64,000 nucleotides of DNA from Spirochaetaceae bacterium (lineage in GTDB: Bacteria > Spirochaetota > Leptospiria > Leptospirales > Leptonemataceae), in assembly GCA_002729885.1 (NCBI GenBank), contig PBUB01000002.1:487745-551744 (forward strand), in the 5' to 3' direction. Made by a program: the position numbers and the translations under genes. This document shows, piece by piece, positions 17,201 to 26,079 of this stretch. Position 1 is the stretch's first letter; the number at the start of each line of letters is the position of its first letter. The notes below the pieces were generated by a model. That model searched no databases, was not told the DNA's origin, and saw only the letters and a list, made by a program, of their open reading frames with translations.

Positions 17201-17301
17201 ACCTTTCGCCGCCAACATCCCTGAAGCATTGAAGGAGCCAGGAGCCTGGCAAGTGATTTCCAGATTTTTTTGTGCACTGCGTAATTGAACGGTTGACAGT
17301 A

Positions 17302-17337
17302 TCTAACAAGGTTAAATATGTGTCGAACACTGTTAGA
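17302..17337. promoter_or_regulatory. Probable TetR operator region of the desaturase gene
   Basis: TCTAACA (17302-17308) and TGTTAGA (17331-17337) are perfect inverted arms 22 bases apart. The right half belongs to a 20-bp element, ATGTGTCGAACACTGTTAGA (17318-17337). This recurs with one mismatch at 47591-47610, upstream of an aldehyde dehydrogenase gene. Its place between divergent tetR and desaturase genes makes it a likely operator. Confidence 0.6.
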
Positions 17338-17352
17338 TTGGAGAGGCCAGAC

Positions 17353-18456
17353 ATGCAGCAGACGCTTCAAAATGATATTACGGCAGCCCGGTTCTCGGAA
17401 AGAAGGCTAACCTGGAAATCCATCAAGGATAGCATTCCGGCCAGCGCTTACGAGAATCCCACCCTTCCGGGATTGCTCTATTTCGTGAGGGATTTGATCG
17501 TTTTCGGGGGAATTCTTGGACTACTGTTCTTTGTCGAGAGCTGGTATTTCATTGTTCCTCTCTGGTTTCTGGCGGCCCTGAGCATTAGCTCATTGTTTAT
17601 CATTGGTCACGATGCGGCCCATGGCGCTCTGTTTCCCTCAAAGCGGTTGTCATGGTGGGTCGGGCAAATCGCTATGTTGCCTTCGCTGCATGCTTATAAC
17701 CAGTGGTGCTATGGCCATAACCGTGTGCACCATGGTCATACAGTAAAACTGGGCGCAGACTTTGTGTGGCATCCAGTTTCGCCTTCAGAGTTTCAAAAAA
17801 TGAATCTGCTTCAGCGGATGCTTCATCGCCTCTACTGGTCGCCAGTTGGAGCAGGTCCCTATTATCTGATGGAAATCTGGCTAAAGGGTATGGTTCTTTA
17901 TACGGCTCCGCAAAAAGGAGCATTGAGGGACAAACTACTGGTAACCGGATTTGCGCTTTCGGTAAGTGCTTTACTTTTTGCGCTCGGCGGCTCTGGTGGG
18001 GCGGGCTTTGACTGGCTTTCCGGTCTCTGGCTCTGGACCAAGATGTTTCTGGTGCCCTTTATTCTCTGGAACTATGTCATCGGCTTTGCTGTCTATGTTC
18101 ATCACATTAATGATCAGATTCCCTGGAAGGATCGGAGCGATTGGTCTCCTGCTTACGGGCAACTATTTGGAACGGTAAACTACCACATTCCGGCAGTATT
18201 TAACTTCTTCTTTCACAACATCTTTATTCACATGCCTCATCATGTTCAGGTGCGAATTCCATTCTATAACCTGGGCCATGCCCTGGAAGGAATCAAATCT
18301 GTCTACGGTGAATACGTGATCGAGCGTCGAACCATTTTTCGCGATTACTTTCGCGCAACCATGCGCTGCAAGTTGTTTGATCCCGAAAAAGGGCACTGGC
18401 TGAGCTACAGAGAAGGAAGACAGGCAAGATTACAGACCGCCACAACCATGTCGTGA
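17353..18456 (+). CDS. Membrane fatty-acid desaturase
   Basis: A 367-residue di-iron membrane enzyme that inserts a double bond into acyl chains. The three histidine boxes are complete: HDAAH at 86-90, HNRVHH at 122-127 and HMPHH at 293-297. Hydrophobic segments lie near residues 40-85 and 195-255. The box pattern matches the delta-9/delta-12 desaturase superfamily, but regiospecificity cannot be read. The ATG at 17353 follows GAGAGG. It is divergent from tetR and probably responds to lipid status through that regulator. Confidence 0.93.
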   Translation: MQQTLQNDITAARFSERRLTWKSIKDSIPASAYENPTLPGLLYFVRDLIVFGGILGLLFFVESWYFIVPLWFLAALSISSLFIIGHDAAHGALFPSKRLSWWVGQIAMLPSLHAYNQWCYGHNRVHHGHTVKLGADFVWHPVSPSEFQKMNLLQRMLHRLYWSPVGAGPYYLMEIWLKGMVLYTAPQKGALRDKLLVTGFALSVSALLFALGGSGGAGFDWLSGLWLWTKMFLVPFILWNYVIGFAVYVHHINDQIPWKDRSDWSPAYGQLFGTVNYHIPAVFNFFFHNIFIHMPHHVQVRIPFYNLGHALEGIKSVYGEYVIERRTIFRDYFRATMRCKLFDPEKGHWLSYREGRQARLQTATTMS

Positions 18457-18471
18457 GCGGTGGCAATGCCC

Positions 18472-19572
18472 CTAGTTTCGCATTCGCTTTTCCAGCCAGA
18501 AATCGGCGCCCTTCTGTCGAGCCACCAGGAGATCTTCCTGCGTGGCCGGCAATGCGAATAACGGCGAAAGGCTGAATCCTTCTACCGAATAATGCTGCAT
18601 AAGACCTGACATGATCTCTTCCGGAAGCCTCGTTGGTAACGGGCTTTCTGAAAAGATAAAGTCGCAGTAATTGGCTTCCATGCCGCTTTCAAACAGATGG
18701 CCGTGATCCAGAGCTGCAGACACAATCCAGGGATATCGGGCCAACCTTCCCAGTAGCCCGGGGTATTTGGAGCGAAGTTCATCCAGAGCACCTCCCAGGC
18801 TTGCATAATCATCGCTGACGCCGGTTGCATCTATTTTCGGACTGAACAGAAAGATCTCTCTTCGCACAAAATGCTCTGGTTCCTGTTTGATCAATTCGAT
18901 GCCCGGCATGGGTTGTCGGGACATTCCCAGGGTAGCATACAGTATTCCTTCTGGAAGCGAAAACTCCACTATACCCAGCACCGGAAACTTGACATCAGTA
19001 AGTGCATAGTACTGACGGTGAGGGCCCAGAATGGATTCATAATGCTGCAGCAGTCCATTTCGAAAGGACTCCCAGTCATCCGCCTTTGTACGGCGATCCC
19101 AGAATTCCAGATTATCCTGAAGCCTCTGATAGATGGCTGAGTCTTTTTTTGGTAACGGAAGAGTGTTGCTCTGATATCCCAGAGCTTCTCTGCTATAACC
19201 GGATACATGCTCTCTGCCAGACCAGGTAGGTAGAATAGCTTCTAGCTCGCCCCTGTGATAAAGCGAAACTCCGTTCCCTTCCGGAAACCAGACAAAGTCC
19301 AGATCTTCCGACTCGTATCTGATGGCGCCCTCCGGATGATTGCACCCCTGCACATGCATCAAGGGTGGCCTGCCTTCCTGAATGGATTTTTGATCCGGCT
19401 CATCCGGTGCCTCTATCAGGTTTCGCAGCCATACAGCATGGGCCGGCAGATTTTCGTTCTGCGTAGGAAGCAAATACAGATAGATGGTTCGATCATCGGA
19501 TTCCACCACTGCTGCATAATTTTCGAATGGATTTTCTTCTTCTTTGAGTATTTCGGATTCTGGATCTGTCAT
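18472..19572 (-). CDS. Suppressor-of-fused (SUFU)-like domain protein
   Basis: A 366-residue soluble protein. The central part carries WESFRNGLLQHYESILGPHRQYYALTDVKFPVLGIVEF in interrupted SUFU-like order and ILYATLGMSRQPMPG, and the C-terminal part has LFALPATQEDLLVARQKG. Bacterial SUFU-fold proteins are often linked to immunity or toxin neutralisation, but no toxin gene is adjacent, so that role is not supported here. The N-terminal 130 residues are unassigned. The ATG at 19572 was chosen over one at 19590, and neither has a strong ribosome site. The gene converges on the desaturase with 15 bases between stops. Confidence 0.68.
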   Translation of the reverse strand: MTDPESEILKEEENPFENYAAVVESDDRTIYLYLLPTQNENLPAHAVWLRNLIEAPDEPDQKSIQEGRPPLMHVQGCNHPEGAIRYESEDLDFVWFPEGNGVSLYHRGELEAILPTWSGREHVSGYSREALGYQSNTLPLPKKDSAIYQRLQDNLEFWDRRTKADDWESFRNGLLQHYESILGPHRQYYALTDVKFPVLGIVEFSLPEGILYATLGMSRQPMPGIELIKQEPEHFVRREIFLFSPKIDATGVSDDYASLGGALDELRSKYPGLLGRLARYPWIVSAALDHGHLFESGMEANYCDFIFSESPLPTRLPEEIMSGLMQHYSVEGFSLSPLFALPATQEDLLVARQKGADFWLEKRMRN

Positions 19573-19674
19573 GGCAAAAATGGGCCTCACCGAGCGTCGG
19601 TAAGGTTCCCGCTATTTCTGAGTCCAGGCCCCATACAGCAACTAAAATCACTTCAGGCCATAAAAACGATTGAG

Positions 19675-20220
19675 ATGAGCCAGGAGATAGAGTTTCCTTT
19701 CCGTATGCAGGGAGTTCAGTGGATAACGGATGGTCTTTTTCAACAGGTTCTGGAAGAAGCAAGGTCCAGCCCCAGGAAGCGAAAGAATTTCAATTTTCAT
19801 TCCAGCATGGATGAAAATCCTCATCGGTTTTTGAATGTAATGCTGAGAGGTACCTACATTCAACCTCACAGACATCTGTTCCCGCCCAAACCAGAATCCT
19901 TCCTTATTATTAGTGGTTCCGTTGCATTTATCATTTTCGATCCAGAGGGACAGATTCTGGAATGCAAATTACTGGGGGATGATCTACCGGAATCCGCAGC
20001 ATACGGACGCGGAGTAGATATCGAACCCGGTCTATGGCATACACTTGTGGTTCTTTCCGGGGAAGCGATCTGCTACGAGGTCAAGCCTGGTCCATACAGG
20101 CCGGCGGATGACAAGGAATTCGCTACCTGGGCCCCCACTGAAAAGGATGCAGATGCACCGGCATTTCTGAAAGATCTGGAAAGCCGCATCCGCGAAAAGC
20201 TAAAAAAGGATTACTCCTGA
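19675..20220 (+). CDS. WbuC-like cupin metalloprotein
   Basis: A 181-residue protein. It has the N-terminal helix and FNFHSSMDENPHRFLNVMLRGTYIQPHRH order typical of WbuC-family cupins, with PHRHLFPPKPES holding the metal-binding histidines and a conserved Glu. GLWHTLVVLSGEAICYEVKPGPY supplies the second cupin motif. WbuC genes often sit in O-antigen clusters elsewhere, but no sugar genes adjoin this copy. The ATG at 19675 is chosen, and one at 19705 is possible. It is divergent from the SUFU-like gene. Confidence 0.82.
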   Translation: MSQEIEFPFRMQGVQWITDGLFQQVLEEARSSPRKRKNFNFHSSMDENPHRFLNVMLRGTYIQPHRHLFPPKPESFLIISGSVAFIIFDPEGQILECKLLGDDLPESAAYGRGVDIEPGLWHTLVVLSGEAICYEVKPGPYRPADDKEFATWAPTEKDADAPAFLKDLESRIREKLKKDYS

Positions 20221-20306
20221 AGGAAGCAGAATCATTGGGGGGGGCGAATTCATGTACAAGAATTGAGCGATGGCTCAGGGAAGTCGGCCGGACTCAATTT
20301 TCCATC

Positions 20307-20404
20307 CAGCATCGTCGTTTCAGCATCGTCGTTTCAGCATCGTCAATTCAGCGTCTTCAATTCAGCGTCTTCAATTCAGCGTCTTCAATTCAGCGTCTTC
20401 AATC
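20307..20404. repeat. 14-bp minisatellite, seven copies
   Basis: Seven head-to-tail 14-bp units begin at 20307, 20321, 20335, 20349, 20363, 20377 and 20391. The first two read CAGCATCGTCGTTT, the third is a hybrid, and the last four are CAGCGTCTTCAATT, the final one ending in C. The gradual change of unit is typical of slippage and conversion. It lies between convergent genes and is not coding. Confidence 0.95.
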
Positions 20405-20451
20405 AGGCATTTGCGAACCATTTTTGCCCCGGCCAGCTTTCCATTTATGAT

Positions 20452-21258
20452 TCAAGGTCCGGTAGCGAGAGATGAATCCAGATTCGAATTCGCAGGCAAT
20501 GCAAGTCTGGTGTAATAAAGCTTGCAGGCTCCTGCCACGCAGGCGATGGGGGCCAGCAGTGCTCCCAGAAGGGGAACAGCCAGTAGCATCACAAAAAATA
20601 GCCCCAGACCCAGAATCTCAGCTCGATACCTGGAAAACTCTCCTTTGCGAATACGGTTTTCTGGATAATCCCTTTCCAGGATTACAGAAAAAGTTCCGTA
20701 GCCGTAAAAGTATCCATCTGCCAGACCAACAAGAAATGGCTGCAGGGGCCCGGTAAAAAAGGAAACCATTAATACCAGTAATCCGGCCAGAGCCTGCACA
20801 AGTCCCACCCATCCACCGTAGATGGCTGCCCCCACGTCCTGCTTGAATGTAGTTTCAGTTTTCTTGCCGCGAAATTCAAGTTCCAGTCGATCCACCATGG
20901 GACCAAGCAAAGGAAAGATAACGATGGAGATGATAAAACGGTATAAAACAACGTAGACGAAGAACGATGCGATTACGCTGAGTATCATCGCCAGAGAACC
21001 CAGCCAGGAGAACCAGCTGGAATCCAGCGCTCCAGTGGCTTCCAGACCTTCTATCATCCAGTACTGAAGCAAACTGTAGGTGCCGTAAGCCAGGGCGGCT
21101 CCGGTAATCAGTCCAACGATGGCCGGAAGGATTGCATAAATGATAAGGCCCTCCTGGAACAAATCCTTGAGCCCTTCCACGCCAGCATTGAAACCTCGGC
21201 CGAGCCTGGTAAAGAATCCATTTCTGGGATTCATATCCGGTTTAAGTCCCACCTGCAT
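20452..21258 (-). CDS. EI24-domain (CysZ-like) membrane protein
   Basis: A 268-residue integral membrane protein with four to five hydrophobic segments. The opening GFFTRLGRGFNAGVEGLKDLF is followed by a membrane helix, a long paired helix region, LVGLADGYFYGYGTF and RYRAEILGLGLFF, then a final GALLAPIACVAGACKLYY segment. The layout matches EI24/CysZ proteins; CysZ takes up sulfate, but no sulfur genes are nearby and the substrate is unknown. The start may be 21258 or 21234, and the shorter form has a GGTGGG upstream. Confidence 0.8.
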   Translation of the reverse strand: MQVGLKPDMNPRNGFFTRLGRGFNAGVEGLKDLFQEGLIIYAILPAIVGLITGAALAYGTYSLLQYWMIEGLEATGALDSSWFSWLGSLAMILSVIASFFVYVVLYRFIISIVIFPLLGPMVDRLELEFRGKKTETTFKQDVGAAIYGGWVGLVQALAGLLVLMVSFFTGPLQPFLVGLADGYFYGYGTFSVILERDYPENRIRKGEFSRYRAEILGLGLFFVMLLAVPLLGALLAPIACVAGACKLYYTRLALPANSNLDSSLATGP

Positions 21259-21503
21259 AAGTATTCTTTGATAGGTCCCTGGAGGCGTTCAAGCATTTCC
21301 CTTACGGGGATTGCGCGATTTGACCGCAAACGGTGCAGGCGAAATACCTGTTGAACCCGAATCACGGGCCGCATGGAGAATCTGAGCGGAGAAGCAGGGC
21401 AGAGATGATAGGCTGCGCGTAACCGAAAGCTGGAGGGACGTAAAGTCGGTTGAATGGATTAAGGGGAATTTGACGTCCGGGCAGGGTGCCGAAGAGAAAA
21501 GAA

Positions 21504-21869
21504 TTAAAGAACGGCGGCTTCCAGGATTCGATTGGATTCGTCTACATGCACTACTTGAGGTTCAAAATCCATGGGCACTTCTTCCGGATTGAAAAATCCG
21601 TAGCTGATAATGATAATCTTATCGCCAACCTGCCCGAGTCTGGCTGCTGCACCGTTCAGACAGATGACACCACTTCCACGTTCTCCGCGGATGGTATATG
21701 TCTCCAATCGTGCACCGTTGTTTACATTCACAACGGACACCTGCTCGTAGGGGCGCATTCCAGCCCTTTCCAGCAGTTCTTCATCCACAGTCAGTGAGCC
21801 CATATAATGCAGTTCAGCCTGGGTCACTGTTGCCCTGTGGATCTTGGATTTGCACAGAGATATAAACAT
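21504..21869 (-). CDS. panD: Aspartate 1-decarboxylase proenzyme
   Basis: A 121-residue proenzyme that makes beta-alanine for pantothenate and CoA. It opens MFISLCKSKIHRATVT and has Gly24-Ser25 in YMGSL, the self-cleavage site that forms the pyruvoyl cofactor. ENG-like NVNNGARLETYTI and RGSGVICLNGAAARL complete the fold. The ATG at 21869 is chosen because it puts the cleavage site at the canonical position. An ATG at 21908 would add 13 residues. No other pan gene is in the window. Confidence 0.95.
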   Translation of the reverse strand: MFISLCKSKIHRATVTQAELHYMGSLTVDEELLERAGMRPYEQVSVVNVNNGARLETYTIRGERGSGVICLNGAAARLGQVGDKIIIISYGFFNPEEVPMDFEPQVVHVDESNRILEAAVL

Positions 21870-22139
21870 GGCCACTCTCAAAAAAGTCAACCGCCCAAAG
21901 TGGGTCAAGTATTTCTATTGACGAAGTCCCGATCCCGGGCCTTCTCTATAGAAAAAGAAGGAATGGCATTTTTCGAAAGAATCCGTCTAATCAGGGAATT
22001 CGCCACCGATATCTAGATTTACGGTTGAAAGATCCTTTTTTGTTTTGCGCGGTCGAAAGCGGCGAATGCCCAGGCCCCGAAAAACCGAAGAAGCGGAATT
22101 CCGATCCTTACACATGATATATATAGATTCGAAGAGAGT

Positions 22140-24224
22140 ATGAATGTGCGAAATAATCATGAAATGCCCTCAAACATAGAGCCTCTGAAGGAAGATCCGG
22201 GAGAGACTGAAATCAGTCTGCAATCCATCTGCATTCTGGACGCATCTCTTTCCAGGTTCGCAGCCGCTTTGCCAGATTTTCTGGAAGTACATGTATTACC
22301 TGAGAACGATTATCTCCCGCAGTTGAAGGAGCATACGGGAGAAACTCGGACCATGGAGCTGGTATCCTTCATTGTTTCCCGGGACTTTCTGGAGAAATTC
22401 AGACTGGATCTCTGGAACTGGATCAAGGACAGTCCTCTGCGAGAAGTCCGATTCGTTGTTCTGAGCAATACGGATCTGGATTTGAAATCTCTACAACCTC
22501 TTCCAGAAGAATTGGTTCATCTTGTTTTACCGGAGCAGGTCTCTCCTTCTATTCTTGTGGATGTGGTGCGAAATGCACTCTATCAACTTGAACTGCGATA
22601 CGAAAGACTGTCTCTGCAGTCTCGCCTGGCGTTGAGCACTCAGGAGATGCGGCGTATTATTCGAGTGGGCCAGGCCATGTCCACGGAGCGAAACTTTGAC
22701 AGACTCATAGATTTGATTCTGCAGCAGGCCAGAGAACTGGTAGGTGCAGATGCAGGTTCGATCTACGTTACTGAGTCTCCCAGAGGAAATGAGAAACCGC
22801 AGTATATCCGATTCAAGAAATCCGCCCTGGAATTAAATGCAAATGAATTCCTGCTGCCTATAGACAGTTCATCCATTGCTGGCTATGTGGCTTTGCGCGG
22901 AGAGCCATTGATTATAGATGATGTCTACGCATTAAGCGGCGATGAACCGTATCGATTCAATTTTGAATTCGATCGGCTACATAACTATTACACTCGCTCC
23001 ATGCTGGTGATTCCCATGAAGAATCATTCCGGGGAAGTGATTGGAGTGATTCAGCTCATCAATAAGCGAACGAACTTCAACAAGCCACTGAAGCTGGATG
23101 AAATGCGTTCCGGTCATGTTCGTCCGTTTACTCAGAAATGTAATGAGATGGTAAGCGCGCTTGCTGGACAGGCTGCGGTGGCCATTCAGAACAACAAACT
23201 ATTACAGAACATTCATAACCTTTTCGAAGGCTTTGTAAAGGCCTCTGTAACGGCCATTGAACAGCGAGATCCTACTACATCCGGTCATTCCTTTCGCGTG
23301 GCTGAATATACAACTCATCTGGCGATGGCTCTGGATCGCGTCCGAGATGGAATCTTTGCGCCATTAAGTTTTTCTTCGGAGCAGATTCGAGAGATTCGGT
23401 ATGCAAGCCTGTTGCATGACTTCGGAAAAGTAGGCGTTCGAGAACAGGTTCTGGTTAAAGCGAAGAAGCTCTACGAGCACCAGCTGGAGCTAATTCAGTG
23501 GAGATTTCGTTATATCAAGAAAGCTCTGGAAAAGGAATACCTGGATAAGAAGCTATCCTTCTTGAAGGATTCCGGACATACAGGATTCGATTACTACGAG
23601 AAGTATCTGGATCTGGAACTGCGAGATCGAGTGCGAGAAGTAGAGCATATGATGCAGACCATCGAGGCTTCCAATGAGCCATCGGTACTGGAGTCTGCCA
23701 CGTTCGCACAGCTGGAACAAATTGCCCAGAATCGAATTCGTCTGGAAAGCGGCAAAGAAGTGCCTTTCTTAAAGCAAAATGAGCTGGTCAGCCTTCAGGT
23801 TCGTAGAGGAACGTTGGATCAAACAGAAAGGCTGGAAATTGAAAGCCATGTGACTCATACCTATCGATTCCTGATTCAAATCCCATGGACATCCGATCTT
23901 CGAAATGTTCCAGATATTGCCCACGGTCACCATGAAAAAATCGATGGTTCCGGTTATCCTCTTCGTCTTCGCGGAGAAGAGATTTTGCCTCAGTCCAAAA
24001 TGATGACCATCGCCGATATTTTCGATGCTCTTACCGCTCCGGATCGCCCTTATAAAAGATCCCTTTCTGCGGAGCAAGCTCTGGATATTCTAAAGATTGA
24101 AGCCAGAGAAAAGCGAGTGGATGAGAAGATGCTGGATGTATTTATAGAAGCAGGCATCTATAAGACTGTGGAACCCCAGTCATTTCAGGCCGAAACTCAG
24201 AATGTGATTCGAGTAACAGGTTAG
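22140..24224 (+). CDS. GAF plus HD-GYP domain protein, probable c-di-GMP phosphodiesterase
   Basis: A 694-residue cytoplasmic signalling protein. Residues 25-150 resemble a degenerate receiver-like segment, and 180-355 form a GAF domain (ELVGADAGSIYV, SSIAGYVALRGEPLIIDD, SMLVIPMK, GVIQLINK). An HD-GYP domain follows, with SGHSFRVAEY near 381, the HD pair His426-Asp427 in LLHDFGKVG, and HHEKIDGSGYP at 597-607. All metal and GYP motifs are present, so it should hydrolyse cyclic di-GMP. About 105 extra helical, charged residues (roughly 445-555) split the domain after HDFGK. It converges on the SpoIIE-type gene. Confidence 0.93.
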   Translation: MNVRNNHEMPSNIEPLKEDPGETEISLQSICILDASLSRFAAALPDFLEVHVLPENDYLPQLKEHTGETRTMELVSFIVSRDFLEKFRLDLWNWIKDSPLREVRFVVLSNTDLDLKSLQPLPEELVHLVLPEQVSPSILVDVVRNALYQLELRYERLSLQSRLALSTQEMRRIIRVGQAMSTERNFDRLIDLILQQARELVGADAGSIYVTESPRGNEKPQYIRFKKSALELNANEFLLPIDSSSIAGYVALRGEPLIIDDVYALSGDEPYRFNFEFDRLHNYYTRSMLVIPMKNHSGEVIGVIQLINKRTNFNKPLKLDEMRSGHVRPFTQKCNEMVSALAGQAAVAIQNNKLLQNIHNLFEGFVKASVTAIEQRDPTTSGHSFRVAEYTTHLAMALDRVRDGIFAPLSFSSEQIREIRYASLLHDFGKVGVREQVLVKAKKLYEHQLELIQWRFRYIKKALEKEYLDKKLSFLKDSGHTGFDYYEKYLDLELRDRVREVEHMMQTIEASNEPSVLESATFAQLEQIAQNRIRLESGKEVPFLKQNELVSLQVRRGTLDQTERLEIESHVTHTYRFLIQIPWTSDLRNVPDIAHGHHEKIDGSGYPLRLRGEEILPQSKMMTIADIFDALTAPDRPYKRSLSAEQALDILKIEAREKRVDEKMLDVFIEAGIYKTVEPQSFQAETQNVIRVTG

Positions 24225-24256
24225 GCCATATCCCGGAAGCGTTGCCTGGATTTGAG

Positions 24257-25612
24257 TCATTTATGCGGTTCTACGGTCAATACCACCAGGGTAACATCGT
24301 CTTCGAATCCACGACCGGCAGTGAAACGCTCCAGTTCGGCCACAATTCTATCGGCAATATTCTCGGTTACGGGTAGTGCGGCCAGACCGGTGAGCAGACT
24401 TTCCAGTTGTTCGCCAGACAATTCCTCCCCGGCCTGGTTTCTACATTCGTTGATGCCATCGGTGAACATTACGATTCGATCTCCCACTTCCAGTTTGGCC
24501 CGGTATTTCTGTAATACAGGCTGACCATGAATTCCCAGTACGCTGCCCTGGCCTTCCAGTGCCAGGGCTTCCTGGCCAGGGCGAAGAAGATATGGGGCAG
24601 GATTACCAGCTACAGAGTATTTCAGTAGTCTTCGCCGGGGATGGTAGAAGGCATAACAGGCAGCTACAAAATGCAGGTTTACCCGATCCAGGATCGCACC
24701 GTTCAATGAATGCAGAAAATCCTTTGGACTTCGCATCTGATGGCGAAATCGGTCTGCAGCCATTTTCGTCATGCTGGCTACAAGAGCGGCCGGTACCCCA
24801 TGGCCTGCAGCATCTGCCACCAGGATTCCAGGATACCCTTCGCGGGTAGAAAAGAAATCAAGATAATCTCCTCCAACCTCATGGAGAGCAAGGTATCTAC
24901 TCTCCACGCGAAATCCTTTTCCTTCGGGCATATCGGCAGGAATAAGGGTTTCCTGGATTTTCCTGGCTACCTCAAGTTCATCTTTAATCATTCGACTCTT
25001 CGCGGCCAGATCTCGATTCAACTCCTGAAATTCCTGGGCCTGTTTACCCAGACTGCTGTTCTTTTGCTCCAGAGAGTCTACAAGGCTGCGAATCATGAAG
25101 TAAACTCCTCCACAGATAACAGTGACAAGAGTAAGACTCTGGATCAATTCCAGGTATGTGGGCTCGCGGATTGGACCAACGATGTTTTTGGCCGGTAGCC
25201 AGTGCAACGCCAGAGCCAGGGTGACTGCTGCATGCAAAAGGGTGGTATAGATGGCGGCGAAAAGTCCCTGAGGCGCCCTGGAGTTCATGGAAGATACCGC
25301 CACAACATATACATAGATTAGAAGGGCTGTGGACAGACTACCGCCAGTGTAATAGATGTAAGCGGTGAGTAGAGTAATATCCGAGAAAGTGGGTAAGAAT
25401 GAAAGATACCCACTTTGCGTCTCTGCATCAATCCAGGCGATACTCAGTACCAGCCAGATCAGAGACAGAACCAGCAGAGTGGCCAGGATCCAGCCGGGTG
25501 TGTATTGTTCGGCCTGAAAGGTCAGGTAGCAGGCCAGTCCGGTGAAAATGCTTCGCAGAGCATTAATTGTGGTGTATCTGGCTGTGGGCTCCCTGTCGGC
25601 AAAGTCGCTCAT
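24257..25612 (-). CDS. Membrane SpoIIE/RsbU-type PP2C phosphatase
   Basis: A 451-residue protein. Residues 15-180 contain about six membrane helices. A coiled coil (about 180-215) leads to EVARKIQETLIP, the usual lead-in to a SpoIIE domain, followed by the metal-binding LHEVGGDYLDF, VADAAGHGVPAAL, MFTDGINECRN and EDDVTLVVL. It is likely a serine/threonine phosphatase acting on an anti-sigma antagonist or similar switch protein. The membrane part suggests an envelope signal. No partner STAS or kinase gene is adjacent. Confidence 0.92.
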   Translation of the reverse strand: MSDFADREPTARYTTINALRSIFTGLACYLTFQAEQYTPGWILATLLVLSLIWLVLSIAWIDAETQSGYLSFLPTFSDITLLTAYIYYTGGSLSTALLIYVYVVAVSSMNSRAPQGLFAAIYTTLLHAAVTLALALHWLPAKNIVGPIREPTYLELIQSLTLVTVICGGVYFMIRSLVDSLEQKNSSLGKQAQEFQELNRDLAAKSRMIKDELEVARKIQETLIPADMPEGKGFRVESRYLALHEVGGDYLDFFSTREGYPGILVADAAGHGVPAALVASMTKMAADRFRHQMRSPKDFLHSLNGAILDRVNLHFVAACYAFYHPRRRLLKYSVAGNPAPYLLRPGQEALALEGQGSVLGIHGQPVLQKYRAKLEVGDRIVMFTDGINECRNQAGEELSGEQLESLLTGLAALPVTENIADRIVAELERFTAGRGFEDDVTLVVLTVEPHK

Positions 25613-25649
25613 CTGGACTACAGAACGTCCCGGTCATTACGCTGGCAAT

Positions 25650-26066
25650 TCATCTATTTAGAATCAAGCCGGCAAACACCGCAGTCCAGGAAAGAGTGCG
25701 CAACCAGTTGGAATAGATTAGCAGCTGAATGGAATCATTAAGCTTGCCCTTTTTCTGAAGCTTTCCGTGCAGAGGCATCTGAACTAGAAACGTAGAAAGC
25801 CAGATGCCAACAATGAGAGCCGGGCTGAAATAGGTTAACCACACGGACGGATGGAGATAGGCCAGGGTCACACAGGAGGTCAGTTCCAGAAGCATGGTTG
25901 GGGCAACAATCCAGCCGGTACGTCGAACATGCTCACGTTCGTATTCAGGGAAATCCTGAGAACCAATGCGTAAAAACAGCGGATAATGATTTATTTGAAC
26001 GAACCAGACCAAACCGGTCATGATTCCACTGGCGAAAGTATGAATGTCCAGTATCCAGTGGATCAT
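25650..26066 (-). CDS. Conserved-type small membrane protein
   Basis: A 138-residue protein with four hydrophobic helices: an N-terminal helix with GIMTGLVWFVQINHYPLF, GWIVAPTMLLELTSCVTLAY, a third with LIVGIWLSTFLVQMPLH, and NWLRTLSWTAVFAG near the end. The His and Arg residues next to helices are reminiscent of DUF1772-like proteins, but I do not name a family firmly. Function unknown. It lies 13 bases after the glycyl-tRNA synthetase stop on the same strand, so it is probably cotranscribed. Confidence 0.75.
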   Translation of the reverse strand: MIHWILDIHTFASGIMTGLVWFVQINHYPLFLRIGSQDFPEYEREHVRRTGWIVAPTMLLELTSCVTLAYLHPSVWLTYFSPALIVGIWLSTFLVQMPLHGKLQKKGKLNDSIQLLIYSNWLRTLSWTAVFAGLILNR

Positions 26067-26079
26067 GTTACCGCATCGT

